Positions 23,620-35,240 of a stretch of 64,000 nt of DNA are shown here, one piece after another. A model generated the notes under the pieces. That model saw only the letters and a program-made list of their open reading frames with translations, was not told the DNA's origin and searched no databases. The stretch is from Poa pratensis (Eukaryota; Streptophyta; Magnoliopsida; Poales; Poaceae), in assembly GCA_947311845.1 (NCBI GenBank), contig CAMZMU010000040.1:56066330-56130329 (forward strand). Reading direction: 5' to 3'. Both the position numbers and the translations under genes were made by a program. Each line of letters opens with the position of its first letter. The first letter of the stretch is position 1.

Positions 23620-24052
23620 CTCGACAATCATCGATCACGCGCGCATGGCAGCTAGTGCCCGACGCCGGGCTCGGGACCGACCCCAGCACCCGCGCCGCAC
23701 GCCACCGCATTGCCGACACACGAGTCGTCCCTCCTGCGGCGCCGCCGACCGCCGGCAGCCCGCGGACCATCGTCCAGCCGCCAGTGCTTCTCTCCTGCTC
23801 CTGCCACTCTCCATGTCGCTGGCGCGATCGCGCCAAGCAATCCCTGGCTCCACGCGCGGCGGTAGCGTCGCAAGATAGTGGCAGGAGGGGACGAGCAGCA
23901 GGAGCGACAACTGCCACCCTGCTTTCTGTTGCTGCTGCCGCCGCCGCCGCATAAGGCCATTGTTTGTTTATCTTGAAGACGTACAAATCGGAGGAGTGTT
24001 TGCGTGTGTGTTGGGATGATTTGGAGGAAGATCATGGAGGGTTTATATAAAG
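23620..24052 (-). CDS. possible small gene, about 105 aa, unidentified
   Basis: On the minus strand a TATA box (CTTTATATAAA, 24042-24052) lies about 80 bp upstream of two close ATGs (23960 and 23952). The frame from 23952 starts MRRRRQQQQKAGWQLSLLLL, a basic head followed by a hydrophobic stretch that could be a signal peptide or transit sequence, and runs about 105 residues to 23635, rich in Arg, Ala and Gly. The frame from 23960 (MALCGG...) is equally long, so the coding frame is not settled. No family motif is recognised. It could be a short secreted peptide or a chance GC-rich frame. Confidence 0.3.
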
Positions 24053-24060
24053 GGCGCGGA

Positions 24061-25159
24061 GAAGCTAGGCAGAAGAGGCACACGCACTCACGCAACGCCG
24101 TACATTGCTTTTGGCGCGCGCGCGGTTGCGGCCGGCAGCGATCGCCAGTCATTTCGTAATTCATATCGATGGGCTGGTTGCGCGGCCGAGCGCTGTCGTA
24201 CGACGATCGCCGTCACCTTGAAGCAACGGTTTAGGCATGGAATGGGATTTTGCGCGTCTACCTCTTCTAACGTTTCATTTCCGCCACGCGCAATGGATTC
24301 ATTTTCTCCTGGCCTAACGAAAGTGAAAGCCATCCAGATATTTTGGTAAGCAATGGCTGCCCCTGCCCCGCTCTTCGGTCCGGCAAACAGGATCTTTTGG
24401 TAGATCATTTATGTTCGTTTTTTAAACGGGAGCAATTTTTTTGCCCCAATCTATAATTAAGTAGAGAGGATTGCCAGTTAATTTACGGAAAACGGACGAA
24501 AAACCGATACACGCCGACCAAATCGAGAACATCACACGGCCACAATCGACGTCCCGAAACTCTCAACCCCTAACACTTAAAAAAGCAATGTTACTCTCAA
24601 CGATACACCCAACAAAAATGTAAAGGGCAACACTAAATCCATAGAGCGGCGCAACCAAGACGAGCGAGCGGAGAAACCAACGATCATCCATCAAGCAGTC
24701 GCGGCGCTTTTCCTACGATGTCACACTTTTTTATCTTTGCATCTAATTGAGCTATCTTCCGGATGCTGGCCGAACGGACAATCATCCACCTTGGTTTTGC
24801 CTTGGTTGTGTCCTGCTAGGAGACAAACCAATCGCCTTTCCACGTCGAGAAATAGCACACCAACCGCTGGAGAAAGTCACAAATTCTTTTGCGAAGAGAG
24901 CATCAAATTATGTCCGTTGGGGTTGGAATGGGCGCAAAACAATCTGATCGCTCAAGCAAGCTCAAGGTTGTCGGCGAGTCCATTCATATCCTCCACTGGC
25001 AGAGGCAAGAGCAGCTGCTAGAGTCCTCAAGATCAGGCATGATATGCAAACACCGTAGCCACGACTATGTCCCGGCCTCGTCCTCAGTGGTAGCTGGGAC
25101 AGAGTACAAGACAACGACGACAAACTATCCCTTACATGAGGAGAGAAACAACCATAGAG
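24061..25159. other. unassigned, possibly LINE 3' remnant
   Basis: GC-rich to about 24180, then ordinary sequence. Read on the minus strand, the part near 24430-24480 (CAATCCTCTCTACTTAATTA) resembles a LINE 3' UTR and could belong with the zinc-knuckle relic at 25160-25620, but this is a weak guess. Confidence 0.3.
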
Positions 25160-25620
25160 CTTTGCCCTCATGTCCTCTCTAGAGCCAGCACCAACCTCAA
25201 CAGGAACGCACGATGTAGGAGTGGTATTCGACATAGCCGGTAAGGAGGCCAGGCTCAGAGCGGATTCTGCCCGCTCTAGAAAGCTCTCAACCCGCGCCAA
25301 ACAGTCTTGCAACTTCTCAGCCTGAGCGTCAGAGTAGTGAACCGCAACCACATCACACGGAGGGACACGCCAGCGTGCAGGAGCAGAAACGACGACGCCC
25401 AAGACACAATGGAAGCGCTTTGGAGGGAGGCGCGGATCCCGTCGAACCACAAAGAAGCTGGAGCATGACGATGCATGGCGTTGTGGCGGGACACTGGTAT
25501 CGCCGCAAGAATACCATCGAGTTGAGAGGACACCAGGGGTTGCGGCTTCGTGGTCACGATCATTGTGACCGTTCTCCAGACATTGGAAGCACCGAAGAGA
25601 AATCTCTACGGAAAGTTGCA
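25160..25620 (-). pseudogene. zinc-knuckle (LINE ORF1-like) relic
   Basis: The minus strand translates to RCFQCLENGHNDRDHEAA (a CCHC-like start: C-x2-C-x4-H), then CLARVESFLERAESALSLAS, and later LYGCFSPH. This combination (zinc knuckle, a Glu/Ala helix and a GCF-S-P motif) recurs in grass LINE ORF1 / DUF4283-type repeat proteins. The second knuckle is degraded and the frame continues into noise, so it is a decayed fragment. Confidence 0.55.
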
Positions 25621-26177
25621 CGATGCTAATGAGCGAGGCATCTGCAACACATACTAGAGGCCAAGGCATGATGGGGAGAGGGGCAAGCTGGGGCTACCAA
25701 CCACCACTCCCCGCGTCGAGCCCCACGCACGACTGAGCCAGAAGAGCCGCTAGAGACGAGATTTGCATAGCGACAGCATCGTCGGGGCCAACTCGTCCTC
25801 ATTGATGTCATCGTTCGCGCGGTGAGGGCGGGCCTGCGAGAGGCGAGGGAAAGTGTGGTGAAGGGCGGCGAGGCCAGGTCGACCTTCGTCGTGGGCATGG
25901 AGAGGTGGAACGCGGAAGCTCTAAGCGTGGTAGCGCCGCGGCGACAGCAAGCTCCACCTCTACATACTGCGAAAAGGGATGGAGAGAAGGCGGATAGGGG
26001 ATATCTGATTTGGTCACGGTGGTCGAAGAAGATGTCGGAGGAGGGAGATCAGGCCAGCGGCATGTCGCCAAGGTCACCTTTTCCCTGATCTTGACCTTGC
26101 TCGCTACGAGGGGGAAGCTTTACGTCTTTTGTGTTTTGCTTATTCTCACTTAATTGGCCGATATTCTTTTACTCAAG
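25621..26177. other. unassigned intergenic DNA
   Basis: GC-mixed sequence with spurious frames on both strands. No domain or repeat end recognised. Confidence 0.4.
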
Positions 26178-26774
26178 ACCCTTGTTAGGGGTGTAAACGG
26201 ATCGGATTTTGCCTCTACCATATCCTTCACCATATTTTTTTCTCGGATTCGGATCGGATCGGATAATGAACGGTGCGGATTCGGGGTGGATAGATATAAT
26301 CACGGATTCGGAACGGAAACGGAGCGGATTCGGGACGGAAAGAAAATTAGTCGGATCGGTATGCGCGCAATGTACATCATCAATCCACATAACCAAAAAC
26401 AATAGCTCAACAACGTAATAATCTAACAAAGTTGTACTCTATTAGTTTAGACAAATAGAACTAACTACAAATTGTGCTCCACAAATGAACTTCACAATCA
26501 ATAACTACAAATTGTGCTCTATTAGTTTAGACATTTCGGTAGAAAATCGGATTATTCGGATTATAACCATCGGATAATCCTAATTAATATTCGGATAATC
26601 TATATTCGGATGCTATTTCACATACCATATCCTATACCGTATCCGGGTGTTCAGTTCGGAATTGGATATCCTTATCCGGCAGATTCTTCGAAACGGATAT
26701 GGATTCTTTAAAACGGATTCGGCGACGGATTCGGTACGGAAATTATCCTATCCGTTTACACCCCTAACCCTTGT
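26178..26774. mobile_element. hAT-type MITE, 581 bp, perfect 8-bp duplication
   Basis: Element 26186-26766 starts TAGGGGTGTAAACGGAT and ends ATCCGTTTACACCCCTA, a perfect 17-bp inverted repeat. It is flanked by ACCCTTGT at 26178-26185 and 26767-26774, an 8-bp duplication as made by hAT transposases. The interior is packed with CGGATTCGG/CGGATCGG motifs near both ends, the usual arrangement of transposase-binding repeats. It is too small to encode a transposase. Confidence 0.93.
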
Positions 26775-27379
26775 GGAATTGCATCCATTCATCGCCAAGG
26801 CTTGAAGCTGGAGTATGAAAAACTGTGGTGACAATTATATTGTTGTCTACTAAATTAAAGCTCTGCTTTCGACAGTGACGGATCAGCAAGTAAGCCCCAC
26901 CCTAAGACCCCACCCTGAGATTTCAGCCCAGCCTAACTCAGCTCTAGCTAGCGTGCCTCCGGCTCGCTGCACTGCCTATTTCTAAATTTTATTACCTTTG
27001 GATTCTTTATACTGTTGTTGACCTTTTCGAAAATGAAAAAACAAACTCAGTTCTGCCCCTTCTAACAAAATGTTCCAGATCAGCCAATGATTTCCGGTAA
27101 AAGTCGTCTAAAGATCCCTGTCTGACTGTCTCTCCTCGCTCGAACTATCCAAAGCTTTTCAAACGTACTTCTGCTCGTCCCTTCTCCTAAACCATGTCCA
27201 TAGAACCAACACATAAACCTTACGCATTCTCGCAACGTCTCCAGTACACCGCGTCCACGCCGAAACTCCGTAGCCTCCTCCTCCATAACTTCTTTCCCGC
27301 CACGAGCCCCTTATCCACCAACGCAAAGACCTCCTCGCCCCACGCCAGCCCCGATCGCGCTCGCATTCCGCCCGCTCGG
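26775..27379. promoter_or_regulatory. upstream region of the uncharacterised gene
   Basis: Sequence between the hAT MITE and the first ATG at 27380. It should contain the promoter and 5' UTR; the CT-rich stretch near 27120-27190 is UTR-like. No TATA box is clear enough to place. Confidence 0.3.
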
Positions 27380-29202
27380 ATGGCCGCCGCCGATGACATC
27401 GTCCGCAGAATCGCCGCCTTCTTCCCGCTCCCCCGCCTCCGCAGAAGCAGCAGCTCTCCGAAGTAGCCGCCGCCGTCCTCAGCGCGGGTGGCCGCCTCGG
27501 ACGCGCCGTGGGCGACGTCTTTCGCCGCCTGCGCATCGATGACGGCCTCGACATCGCCTACGGTAAGCGGCACCGGAAAGTCTCCGGCGGAGGTACGGAC
27601 GATGACCCGCGGAGCAAGAGAGGGCTCACGGCCGGGGCGCCGCCCGATCATCCTGCGGCCTCCGGTCGGTTCGCGCGGTCGCAGGGAAGCATGATGCTGT
27701 CGGCGGCGTTCGATAGCAGGACGAACGACGTGGAAAGCTCGGTGGCCGCGCGCGGCGACCTGTGGCGCGCCGAGGCTTCGCACACCAGCAGCAGAGGCGG
27801 CGGCGGCAGCTCGGGTGACGGCGGCGGGGCGGCGCCGCTGTTCCTGGTGCAGCTCGGGCCGGTGCTCTTCCTCCGCGACACGACGCTGCTGTTCCCGGTG
27901 CACCTCTCCAAGCGGCACCTCGTCTGGTACGGCTTCGAGCGCAAGGTAAACAGATGACAAATTGACAAACAATGTCTCTTATCAGTACAATTCCACCAAA
28001 TATGAGAAAACTCTCGACAAACAAAATTTCATTTTGCAAATGTACATAAATCGAACGTGCTTGTTTGCAGAACGGAGTGCATTCGGTGTGCCCGGCTTAC
28101 TGGTCAGCTCAACGGAAATGGTTCTTCATGTCAATGATCTGCCTCAACCCAGTTGCTTGTGTGAGTCCGTGGCACTGAACATTCTCTGCTCAAGATCGGT
28201 TAAACTCTACACTGTATTTGCCTGAGCTCCCTCTTCCATAACAATTGTACAGTCGTTCATGGACATGCAATTCCCAAATGGGCAACTGAGGTACGTCGCG
28301 GGGGACGGGTTCACGGCCCGCGGTTTCGTTCCTCTCGGCGGCGACGGCATTCTCCAGGCCCATGGAAAATTCCCAGGGGAGAAGAGGATCAGCTTCTCCT
28401 ACAAGGTTAGCAACCTACCTCCCTGATTTCTTAAACGTATCTGCATTTTCAGCACACATACATCACAACAGAAACTTCCTCACTGTCAATTTGACTGGAA
28501 TGATTCATCTTTGTCTGCAGAACAGGAGCGGGGGCAGCATCACACCAACGGTCCAGTGGCCAGACAAGTCCGTCTCGCTGGGGCTAGTCCAGGTGCTCTC
28601 CTGGAAGAGGTGTGGCCTCATGCTGCAGCCAGCACTGCAGTTCAGGTAAAATCCTTCTCTTTAATGACATTGCATTGTCCACATTGGGACAATTTGTTCC
28701 TACTTTCTCTGCTTGATGAACTGATCGGCATGATCGACCAGCCACATTTTGTTCAAAATAAAATAGACCAATTCGATATATGCCACCGCCAACTCTGATT
28801 GTCATGGTGTCTGCTAAGCAGCATGTGCCCGACGTTCGGCGGGAGCCGCCCTGGGTTGTCCATGGAGTTGGTCCATTCGGTCAGCGAGAAGGCCAGCATC
28901 GCCTGTGGCTACTCTCGCACCGCCTCCCCTTCCGCCTACGCTTCCGTATCGGTCAGTATCAGTGGATCCACCATTGACGTGCCGTTGCTGCATTTTCTAC
29001 TATGGTTTCCCTTCTTAATGGAACATTTATATATGGTAATTAATCTTTTTTGTATATATCTTGATCGTGTGTGCAGCTCGGGAGATCGAAGATGAATGGC
29101 GGCACGGCAAGTTCAGGGTTAGTGTTGAGAGTAGATGCCCCGCTACATGGTTTTGGCCAGCCATGGTTCTCGATCCAGATGAACAGTGGGCTCGAGTTCT
29201 GA
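27380..29202 (+). CDS. uncharacterised conserved plant gene, six exons (possible membrane beta-barrel)
   Basis: Exons by GT-AG sites and continuous frame: 27380-27945, 28071-28160, 28253-28405, 28521-28645, 28822-28951 and 29077-29202 (stop TGA). The product is about 396 aa. It begins MAAADDIVRRIAAFFPLP, then has a Gly/Ser-rich variable linker (codons about 60-150). A conserved-looking C-terminal two thirds follows: LFLRDTTLLFPVHLSKRH, KNGVHSVCPAYWSAQRKWFF, SFMDMQFPNGQLRYVAG and WPDKSVSLGLVQVLSWKR, with the end FSIQMNSGLEF. Alternating polar/hydrophobic strands and a C-terminal Phe suggest an outer-envelope-type beta-barrel; this is inference only, and I cannot name the family. The ATG frame and the main frame of exon 1 differ by one base at a C run (about 27433), where one more C would give ...FFPLPPPPQKQQLSEV. 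All splice phases match after that point. Confidence 0.75.
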
Positions 29203-29766
29203 ATCCTATTGAGCAGCGATTTATTGCGAAGTAAAAAGTACAGACGATATTACGCTGAAACGCTTCTACAGTCAATGTTAATTGTGTACATACTGTACAG
29301 CTCCAAAAGACTGGCTCAAACTCTATACATACATGCTAAGAGTCATATGAATAAATAACCATAAAGAAGAACCATCATAAACATGGCCAACTCGCTTGGT
29401 CATAATAGAATTAGAATGCTCTACATAACTAAGTTCAGTGACAGAGTTTTACGAACGAACTAACTTGAGGGCAACCAGATCGACAATGGTGTTGTGTGAC
29501 CCACGTTATGATGGATTGACCGATCAATCATCACACGGGACTGTCGTTGACCCATGAGTAAATGAGATGCACATCTCTGGTCTGGCTCCGAGTCGCTCTC
29601 ATCTCCTCATGCCGATTGCTGAGGGGCAGGGTGCGTGGCGCCGGAAAGTGCTGCATGTATGGATTGTACACTGCGAGGGTGGTAAGACGCAGCAAAGATC
29701 TACCTCGTCCATCGTGAGCAGAGGCATGGCAGGCGTTGCGACGACGGTGCCTGTTATTTTCCTGTG
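29203..29766. other. 3' region of the uncharacterised gene and spacer
   Basis: Downstream of the stop the sequence is AT-rich with AATAAA-like strings (ATGAATAAATAACC, near 29346) suitable for polyadenylation. No other gene seen. Confidence 0.5.
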
Positions 29767-30050
29767 CTGATGCGGTGCTGCCTGATGGTTGCAGTTGCAG
29801 CTTGCGCCGTCACGGCCAGCGGTAATGGACAGCGGGTACAAGAGCATCTTCAACTTCGGCGACTCAGCACCCGACACCGGCAACTCTATGCATCGACGGC
29901 CAGCCAGAGCCTGCAGGAGTGGCGGGCATTTTCACACAGGGTCACCTACTTCAGGAAGCCATCTTGCCGGTTCAGTGATGGCCGGGTTTACATCAACTTT
30001 CACAGCAGATATGCAGATTACGCCCTTGGACATGTTATATTCTTCATTCT
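29767..30050 (+). pseudogene. GDSL-type esterase/lipase, first-exon fragment
   Basis: Plus-strand pieces in different frames read MRCCLMVAVAACAVTASG (signal-peptide-like), then YKSIFNFGDSAPDTGN (block I of plant GDSL esterases, with the catalytic Ser in GDS), then TYFRKPSCRFSDGRVYINF (the TYFxxPTGRxSDGRxxxDF signature). Two frameshifts separate them, and the remaining exons with the catalytic DxxH block are missing. It is a truncated, dead copy of an extracellular GDSL esterase gene. Confidence 0.85.
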
Positions 30051-31401
30051 GCAGCAAAACCCGAAACTTGGAATTCAGCGAGAAAAACCAAGGTAATTTG
30101 CCTATTAATCAAACAAAAGGAAACACACAATGACAGAACAAGAACAGGCAAAGAATGACAGATTCACTTTGCATTTAGTCTTCATCAAGATTAGCTTTCC
30201 TCCAACCGAAATAAAATGGTGAAAACAGGGAGGGCCTCTTGTTTTATCTAACCTACCTTAGTAAAAGATACAACAGTCGAAGCATAATACTTGGTTGCCC
30301 ATAATAAACAAAATGGAACTGGAGCGTCATAGACGCATAGCACATGTACTTAGAATATTTTAGTTATGTAATTTGTTAATATGTTGCCAAAAAGTGCTAA
30401 GCAACTAGGTCATCAGGTATAGCACTTGCCGTCGAGAAAAAGATACAAAAAATGGCATCATTCACTACGCACAACATGATTTTACTTTCATCTTCGCCTT
30501 CCAAAATTCTGTCAAGATAAAGATATCCAGTGCCACTATAGATAAGTATAAACAGAACAGCTTCGGTACAATCATCATTGGTGGGAAGATTTGCTCGACA
30601 CAACATACAAGGACCAACATAAAAAACTGAGCAGATCACTGTGTGTGTCATGTCGAACACCTGGAAGGAACACAGCCACATAATATTCATGCATAAAAGG
30701 ATTACTTTCTAGGGGGAGGCCTCCCTCGTGCTCATGATGACATCGCACAAGGAACCCTCATGACATGTTGGCCATAGTAGTCCAAATATTTGGGAGTAAA
30801 CTGAGCTGTTTTTTGTTTTTGGTTCCTCGTGCATTTCCCATTTAAACAGGGCACACCAACCAATGTTACCACACATTTCACAAAAAAAAAAAAAATGCAT
30901 GTTACCACACACTATTTTCTTCTTGATGAGGGGCTGGGATCAATATGTGTTGAGACCAGGGTACAATGACAACATTATTCAGTTGCCAAACCCTCTAACC
31001 ATGATCTTCTAGTGTCCTAAACAAGGATATAATCACATAATTCTTAACTCGGTACAGCAATAACCATTTATCTAACCTAACCAACATGAAAAATCAAATG
31101 GACCAATGTGCTAGTGTCTAGTCAAAGATTTACGGAAAATGGAGATGCACATGGTAGGAGCTGAAATTTTAGTAGAGATCAAATAGTTGCTCACTTCACA
31201 TCACCCTGCAGCATGAAGAAGAATATAATCTTTTTCAACCGTTTCAACGGAGCATCGCCATGATTCGTTGCAAGGTATTTCCACAGAGCATTAATCATAA
31301 TTCTCAGCGAGGCATGAGCCAAGAAGTACCCCAAAGAGATCTATGGCTATCATGCAAATTTAGTTCAAAACAAGTAGAGCAAGGTATCTACGTACCACAA
31401 T
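30051..31401. other. unassigned intergenic DNA
   Basis: AT-rich, with A-runs near 30885. No coding region, TIR or repeat pair recognised. The part next to 31402 should hold the 3' UTR of the PPR gene. Confidence 0.4.
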
Positions 31402-33480
31402 TCACCCAGAGTATGGAAGTAGCCCACCCCTTGTCATGCCGCGGAGAACATCAACCACGGCATCCATGTTACCTTCCTTCCAGTTGAGTTCAATAAGAGC
31501 CTTTGATGTTTCTGCATCTGCTAGTGAACAGCAATTCAGCAACTCCTGGATCACAGTATCTGCTTCCACAGTCATTCCCTCTTCAAATAAACCCCTAACC
31601 AATGAAATAGTGCTTGTTGAATTAGGAGGAAACCACACTGCAGCATTTGCTTATGGAAGCTAGAGCCTTCACAACATTTTTTCCACGGCAATGCCCATGA
31701 ATAAGTACACTATACACCGACCCATCAAGCTTCCAACTTCTTTCCAGCATTGACTGGTACACTTTGTCAGCTTCATTCATCAAACCTTTCATGGAAAATC
31801 CCTTAAGAAGAGCCCACACTCTTAAACTCAGCTTTCCTGCAACAATGCATCAGGGCATCATACTTAATATTGTCTGGAACAGGATCTTCATAGTACAGTT
31901 TGAAGAGTAACCGCTGTGCTTCCTTTGTACGTGCTGACTTGCTAAGCCCATCTATAAGCACACTGTATGTCACAACATCAGGGAGAACTCCTTTCTTTAT
32001 CATCTCATCATGCAGAGAGAGAGCCTTCTCAATATCCCCTTCCATGCAATGACCAGCGATCAGCGTTGTATAAGTAAATTCATCAGGATGTAGGCCAAGC
32101 TGAAGCATCTTCTCAAAGAGTTCACATGCATCACTGAGTCTTTTTTCCTCACAAAGACCCCTTATAAGCGATGAGTAGGTGATTGCATCTGGAGTCACGC
32201 CTTTTTTCAGCATTTTTCTGTTCAATTCGAAGGCAGAATCTGTATCACCAATCTTACAGTATCCACTGAGAATCGTACTATATGACACAACATCAGGCTT
32301 CACTCCTTTAGCCTCCATTTCATGCACTAACTCTCTCGCTTCGTCCATTCTTCCTAACTTGCAGTAACCATTAATTAGTGCATTGTAACACACTACTGAA
32401 GGCTTGATCCTGCAATCCTGCATCTCCTTCACTGCAAGCAAAGCGTCATCCAAGAACCCGTTCTTGCAGAACCCATCTATCAGTGCTGTGAAAGTGATCT
32501 CATTCATTCGGAGTCCCCTCTCCCTCATCTGCCTCACCAGGGCCACTGCCCGCTCCAAGTTCCCAGCCCTGCACATTGCATGGATAAGCGACGTAAATGT
32601 CACAACATCCGGCACAACACCTTTCTGAGACATCTCCGCAAACATCGCCAGTGCCTCATGCAAACGGCCTGCCTTGCAGTACCCACTCACCAAGGTGTTA
32701 TAACTGACACCATCGGGGGCAACCCCTCCATCGCCATTCCATCAAACACCTTGCGCGCGTCCTCCATCCTCCCCGCCTTGCAAAGCCCGTTCACGACCGT
32801 GTTGAAGGTCACCAGGCTTGGCCTCACGCCGCCCTCCCGCATCACGCCGACCAACCTCTCCGCGCCGTCCACCTCCCCAGCCCTGCAGAACGCGGCGACG
32901 AGCGTGTTGTAGGTGACGACATTGGGCGCGCACCCCGTGCCGCGCATGTCGCCTTCCACGACGCCGACCGCCTCCTCCCGGCGGCCGCGGGCGCAGAGCG
33001 CGCGGACGAGGATGTTGTAGGTGTACACGTTGGGCGCCACGCCGTCGCGGAGCATGGTGTCCGCGAGGAAGCGCCGCGCGGAGGGGAGCGAGGCGTCCGA
33101 AGCGCGAGGAGCACGGCGTTGTAGGCGAGCAGGGAGGGCGCGTACCCGGCCGACCGGGCGAACGCGAGGGCCGCGGCGGCGAGGGAGGAGGAGAGAGACG
33201 CGTAGGACTTGATGAGCGCGTCGAAGGGCCGCGGCGGCGGCGGGGAGGGGAGGAGGCGGAGCGCGGATAGAAGTGAGAGGAGGAGCGGCAGCGGCGGGAA
33301 TGAGGCCGCGAGGCGCGAGGCCGCTGGGAGCGAGAGCGGGAGGTGGCGCCGGCGGAGCGGGAGCGGAAGGGGAGGCGAGCGTGGGGAGGGGTTGAGGAGA
33401 GCGGCGAGGTGCGCGTGGTGCACCGGGTGTCCGTGGCCGCCGGAGGCGGTCGCTTGCCGCGCGGTCGGGGCGGCCGCCAT
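31402..33480 (-). pseudogene. EMB2745: P-class pentatricopeptide repeat gene, EMB2745 (At5g39710)-like, five frame breaks
   Basis: Intronless on the minus strand, start ATG 33480-33478, stop TGA at 31404-31402, about 690 codons. After an Arg/Leu/Pro-rich organelle-targeting-like leader come about 15 PPR motifs of 35 residues, for example TYNILVRALCARGRREEA, VTFTSLIHAMCRAGNLERA, VSYSTILSGYCKIGDTDSA and ITYSSLIRGLCEEKRLSDA. The tail (NCCSLADAE, GNMDAVVDVL) matches my memory of EMB2745. PPR proteins of this class bind organellar RNA. The reading frame changes at about 33105, 32731, 31808, 31671 and 31634, with no in-frame nonsense codon. Four of the five breaks look like one-base losses in short homopolymers, so the gene may be intact in the plant. 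Confidence 0.85.
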
Positions 33481-33954
33481 GTTCAGGTGAGCTACGGCGG
33501 CGCACGGACCGGCATTTCTCGAGCCCAGCCGGGAGCGTGGACTTGGTGGGACCACCCTGTCAGTGACCCATCAACCCGACCGCGAGGAGTTCCCCATTCG
33601 TGCTAGCTGCGGAGCTGCCCCCATTCACACCGTTCCCCTACCGGCCAAGCCCCATAGGCCATGGGCCCATAGGTGACCAAACGAGCCTGGCACGGCACTG
33701 CCCGTGGCGGCCCGTTTATAAGCGGGTCGTGTCAGCCCATGTGCCTCGCCTCAAGGCATAGGCACAACACATGTTCTCAAAAAAAAGGCACGGCACATGT
33801 AAAAACAAAAAAAATCCCCTAAAAAAACATGTAATAAAAATAAAAAAACACATTTAGCAGCTTAGCAGTTAGCAGTAAGATTAATTATGGCAAGTAGAAT
33901 GTTGATGCATTGGAAAAGATGCAGCATATTGGGAAAACAAAGGAGTGAGGGTCT
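33481..33954. other. PPR 5' region and decayed hAT-like end
   Basis: 33481-33630 should be the PPR promoter/5' UTR. About 33655-33760 is rich in gcccgtggcggcccgtttataagcgggtcgtgtcagccc, the sort of GC-palindromic sequence found at hAT ends, and it continues toward the hAT transposase relic. A-runs follow. Confidence 0.4.
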
Positions 33955-34250
33955 CCATTGCAAATAGTATTTGACGAAGCACCGTCCAAAGTTACTGCAA
34001 AAAACTTATCGGTGAGACCAAAAGGTTTCAAAATTTTAACTATAGCTTCAGCTATGTTCTCACCCGTTTGTGATTCATCAATTATTTTGAATCCCTATGA
34101 TCCTTTTATGCAGTTCCCATGGCAGGATTATACATGGTCTTGTGTTCTTGAATTCCACGATCTGAATGATATGTGTGTGTTTGGTTTGCTCTCTTGTGTC
34201 ATTGTACATCCTAATTCAGATGCTATACTGGCTGATTCTCAGTAAGAACA
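33955..34250 (-). pseudogene. hAT transposase (RICESLEEPER/zf-BED type) fragment
   Basis: The minus strand translates to WELHKRIIG, then in a shifted frame GFKIIDESQTGENIAEAIVK followed by ILKPFGLTDKFFAVTLDGAS and SNTI. This matches the conserved central block of plant RICESLEEPER-like hAT transposases (W-L-x-K-R-I-I-G ... H-x-G-x-N-I-A ... ITLDNASxN). It is one short block only. Helitron 3 interrupts the same region at 34251. Confidence 0.8.
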
Positions 34251-34697
34251 CTAGTTGAATTTGGCGTGGCGTTACGCCACGCCCTTAGTGATTTTTTTTT
34301 TGTGCAATATATATTTTTTTGTTCATCCAAATGTTGGCCAAATTGGGATGTTAAAACATGTTTTTATTTTGTTATGAATAGGTAGCATTTTTTGTGTGAG
34401 CTTTTTTAATTTTTTTTGTAGAATATTCAAATCTATAGTGGTTTGAAATCTTCAAACATGTTTGTATTCGACGTCAATATTTAGTTGAAATTAGAAAAAT
34501 CCATTTGAATTTGATTCCACATTTGGGGAGAGTTTCTATGTATGGCGTAGAAAGTTTGGCCAAATTGAAATGTGCAAATATATTTGTATTTTGCTATAAG
34601 TATGTATTTTTTTTAGCATTGTCGATATATTTTATGGAATATCGAAATATTTGCTCAAATGTTGGCCAAATTGGAATTTGCAAAAAAAAAAATTGTT

Positions 34698-34965
34698 GTA
34701 AGTAAGTAGCATTTTTTGTAAGCCTTTTTGATATATTTCGTATAATGTTCAAATATTTAGTAGTTTAAAATGTTCGAACATGGTTGTATTTCGGCGTCAA
34801 AATTTAATTCAAATTAGTTTGCAATTTTTTTTTGTTGTGAGTAAGTAGCATTTTTTGTAAACCTTTTTTTATATATTTCGTATAATGTTCAAATATTTAG
34901 TAGTTTAAAATGTTCGAACATGGTTGTATTTCGGCGTCAAAATTTAATTCAAATTAGGGAAAATG
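34698..34965 (-). repeat. Helitron 3 tandem pair A (about 130 bp units)
   Basis: The string from TAAGTAGCATTTTTTGTAA through TTTCGGCGTCAAAATTTAAT to CAAATTAG appears twice in succession (about 34698-34820 and 34838-34960), nearly identical. No coding content. Confidence 0.85.
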
Positions 34966-35240
34966 CATTTGAATTACCTCTAAATGGTGGCACAATTTGA
35001 ATATTCCAAAAAAAAATTCTTTAGCATAAGTAGTTTGTATGTATTTTTCTGTTTGTTTTGATATATTGCTCATATTTTTTTCCAATGGATATATTTGGAG
35101 ATATTGTTCTATAATTTGTTTGAATTTCAAAAATTGGTGAAAATGGGAAGCTATTTGTGTGTTTTATTTTTTTCGTCAAATGCTCAGAGTTGGAAGCCGT
35201 TGAATTTTTTTGAAGTTTTCAAATTTGAAATTTAATCATG

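Noticed and set aside
32842..33555. A separate 237-codon protein starting upstream of the PPR gene
   Set aside because: Its first half is the true PPR leader; after about 33105 it is merely the wrong frame of the PPR coding region.
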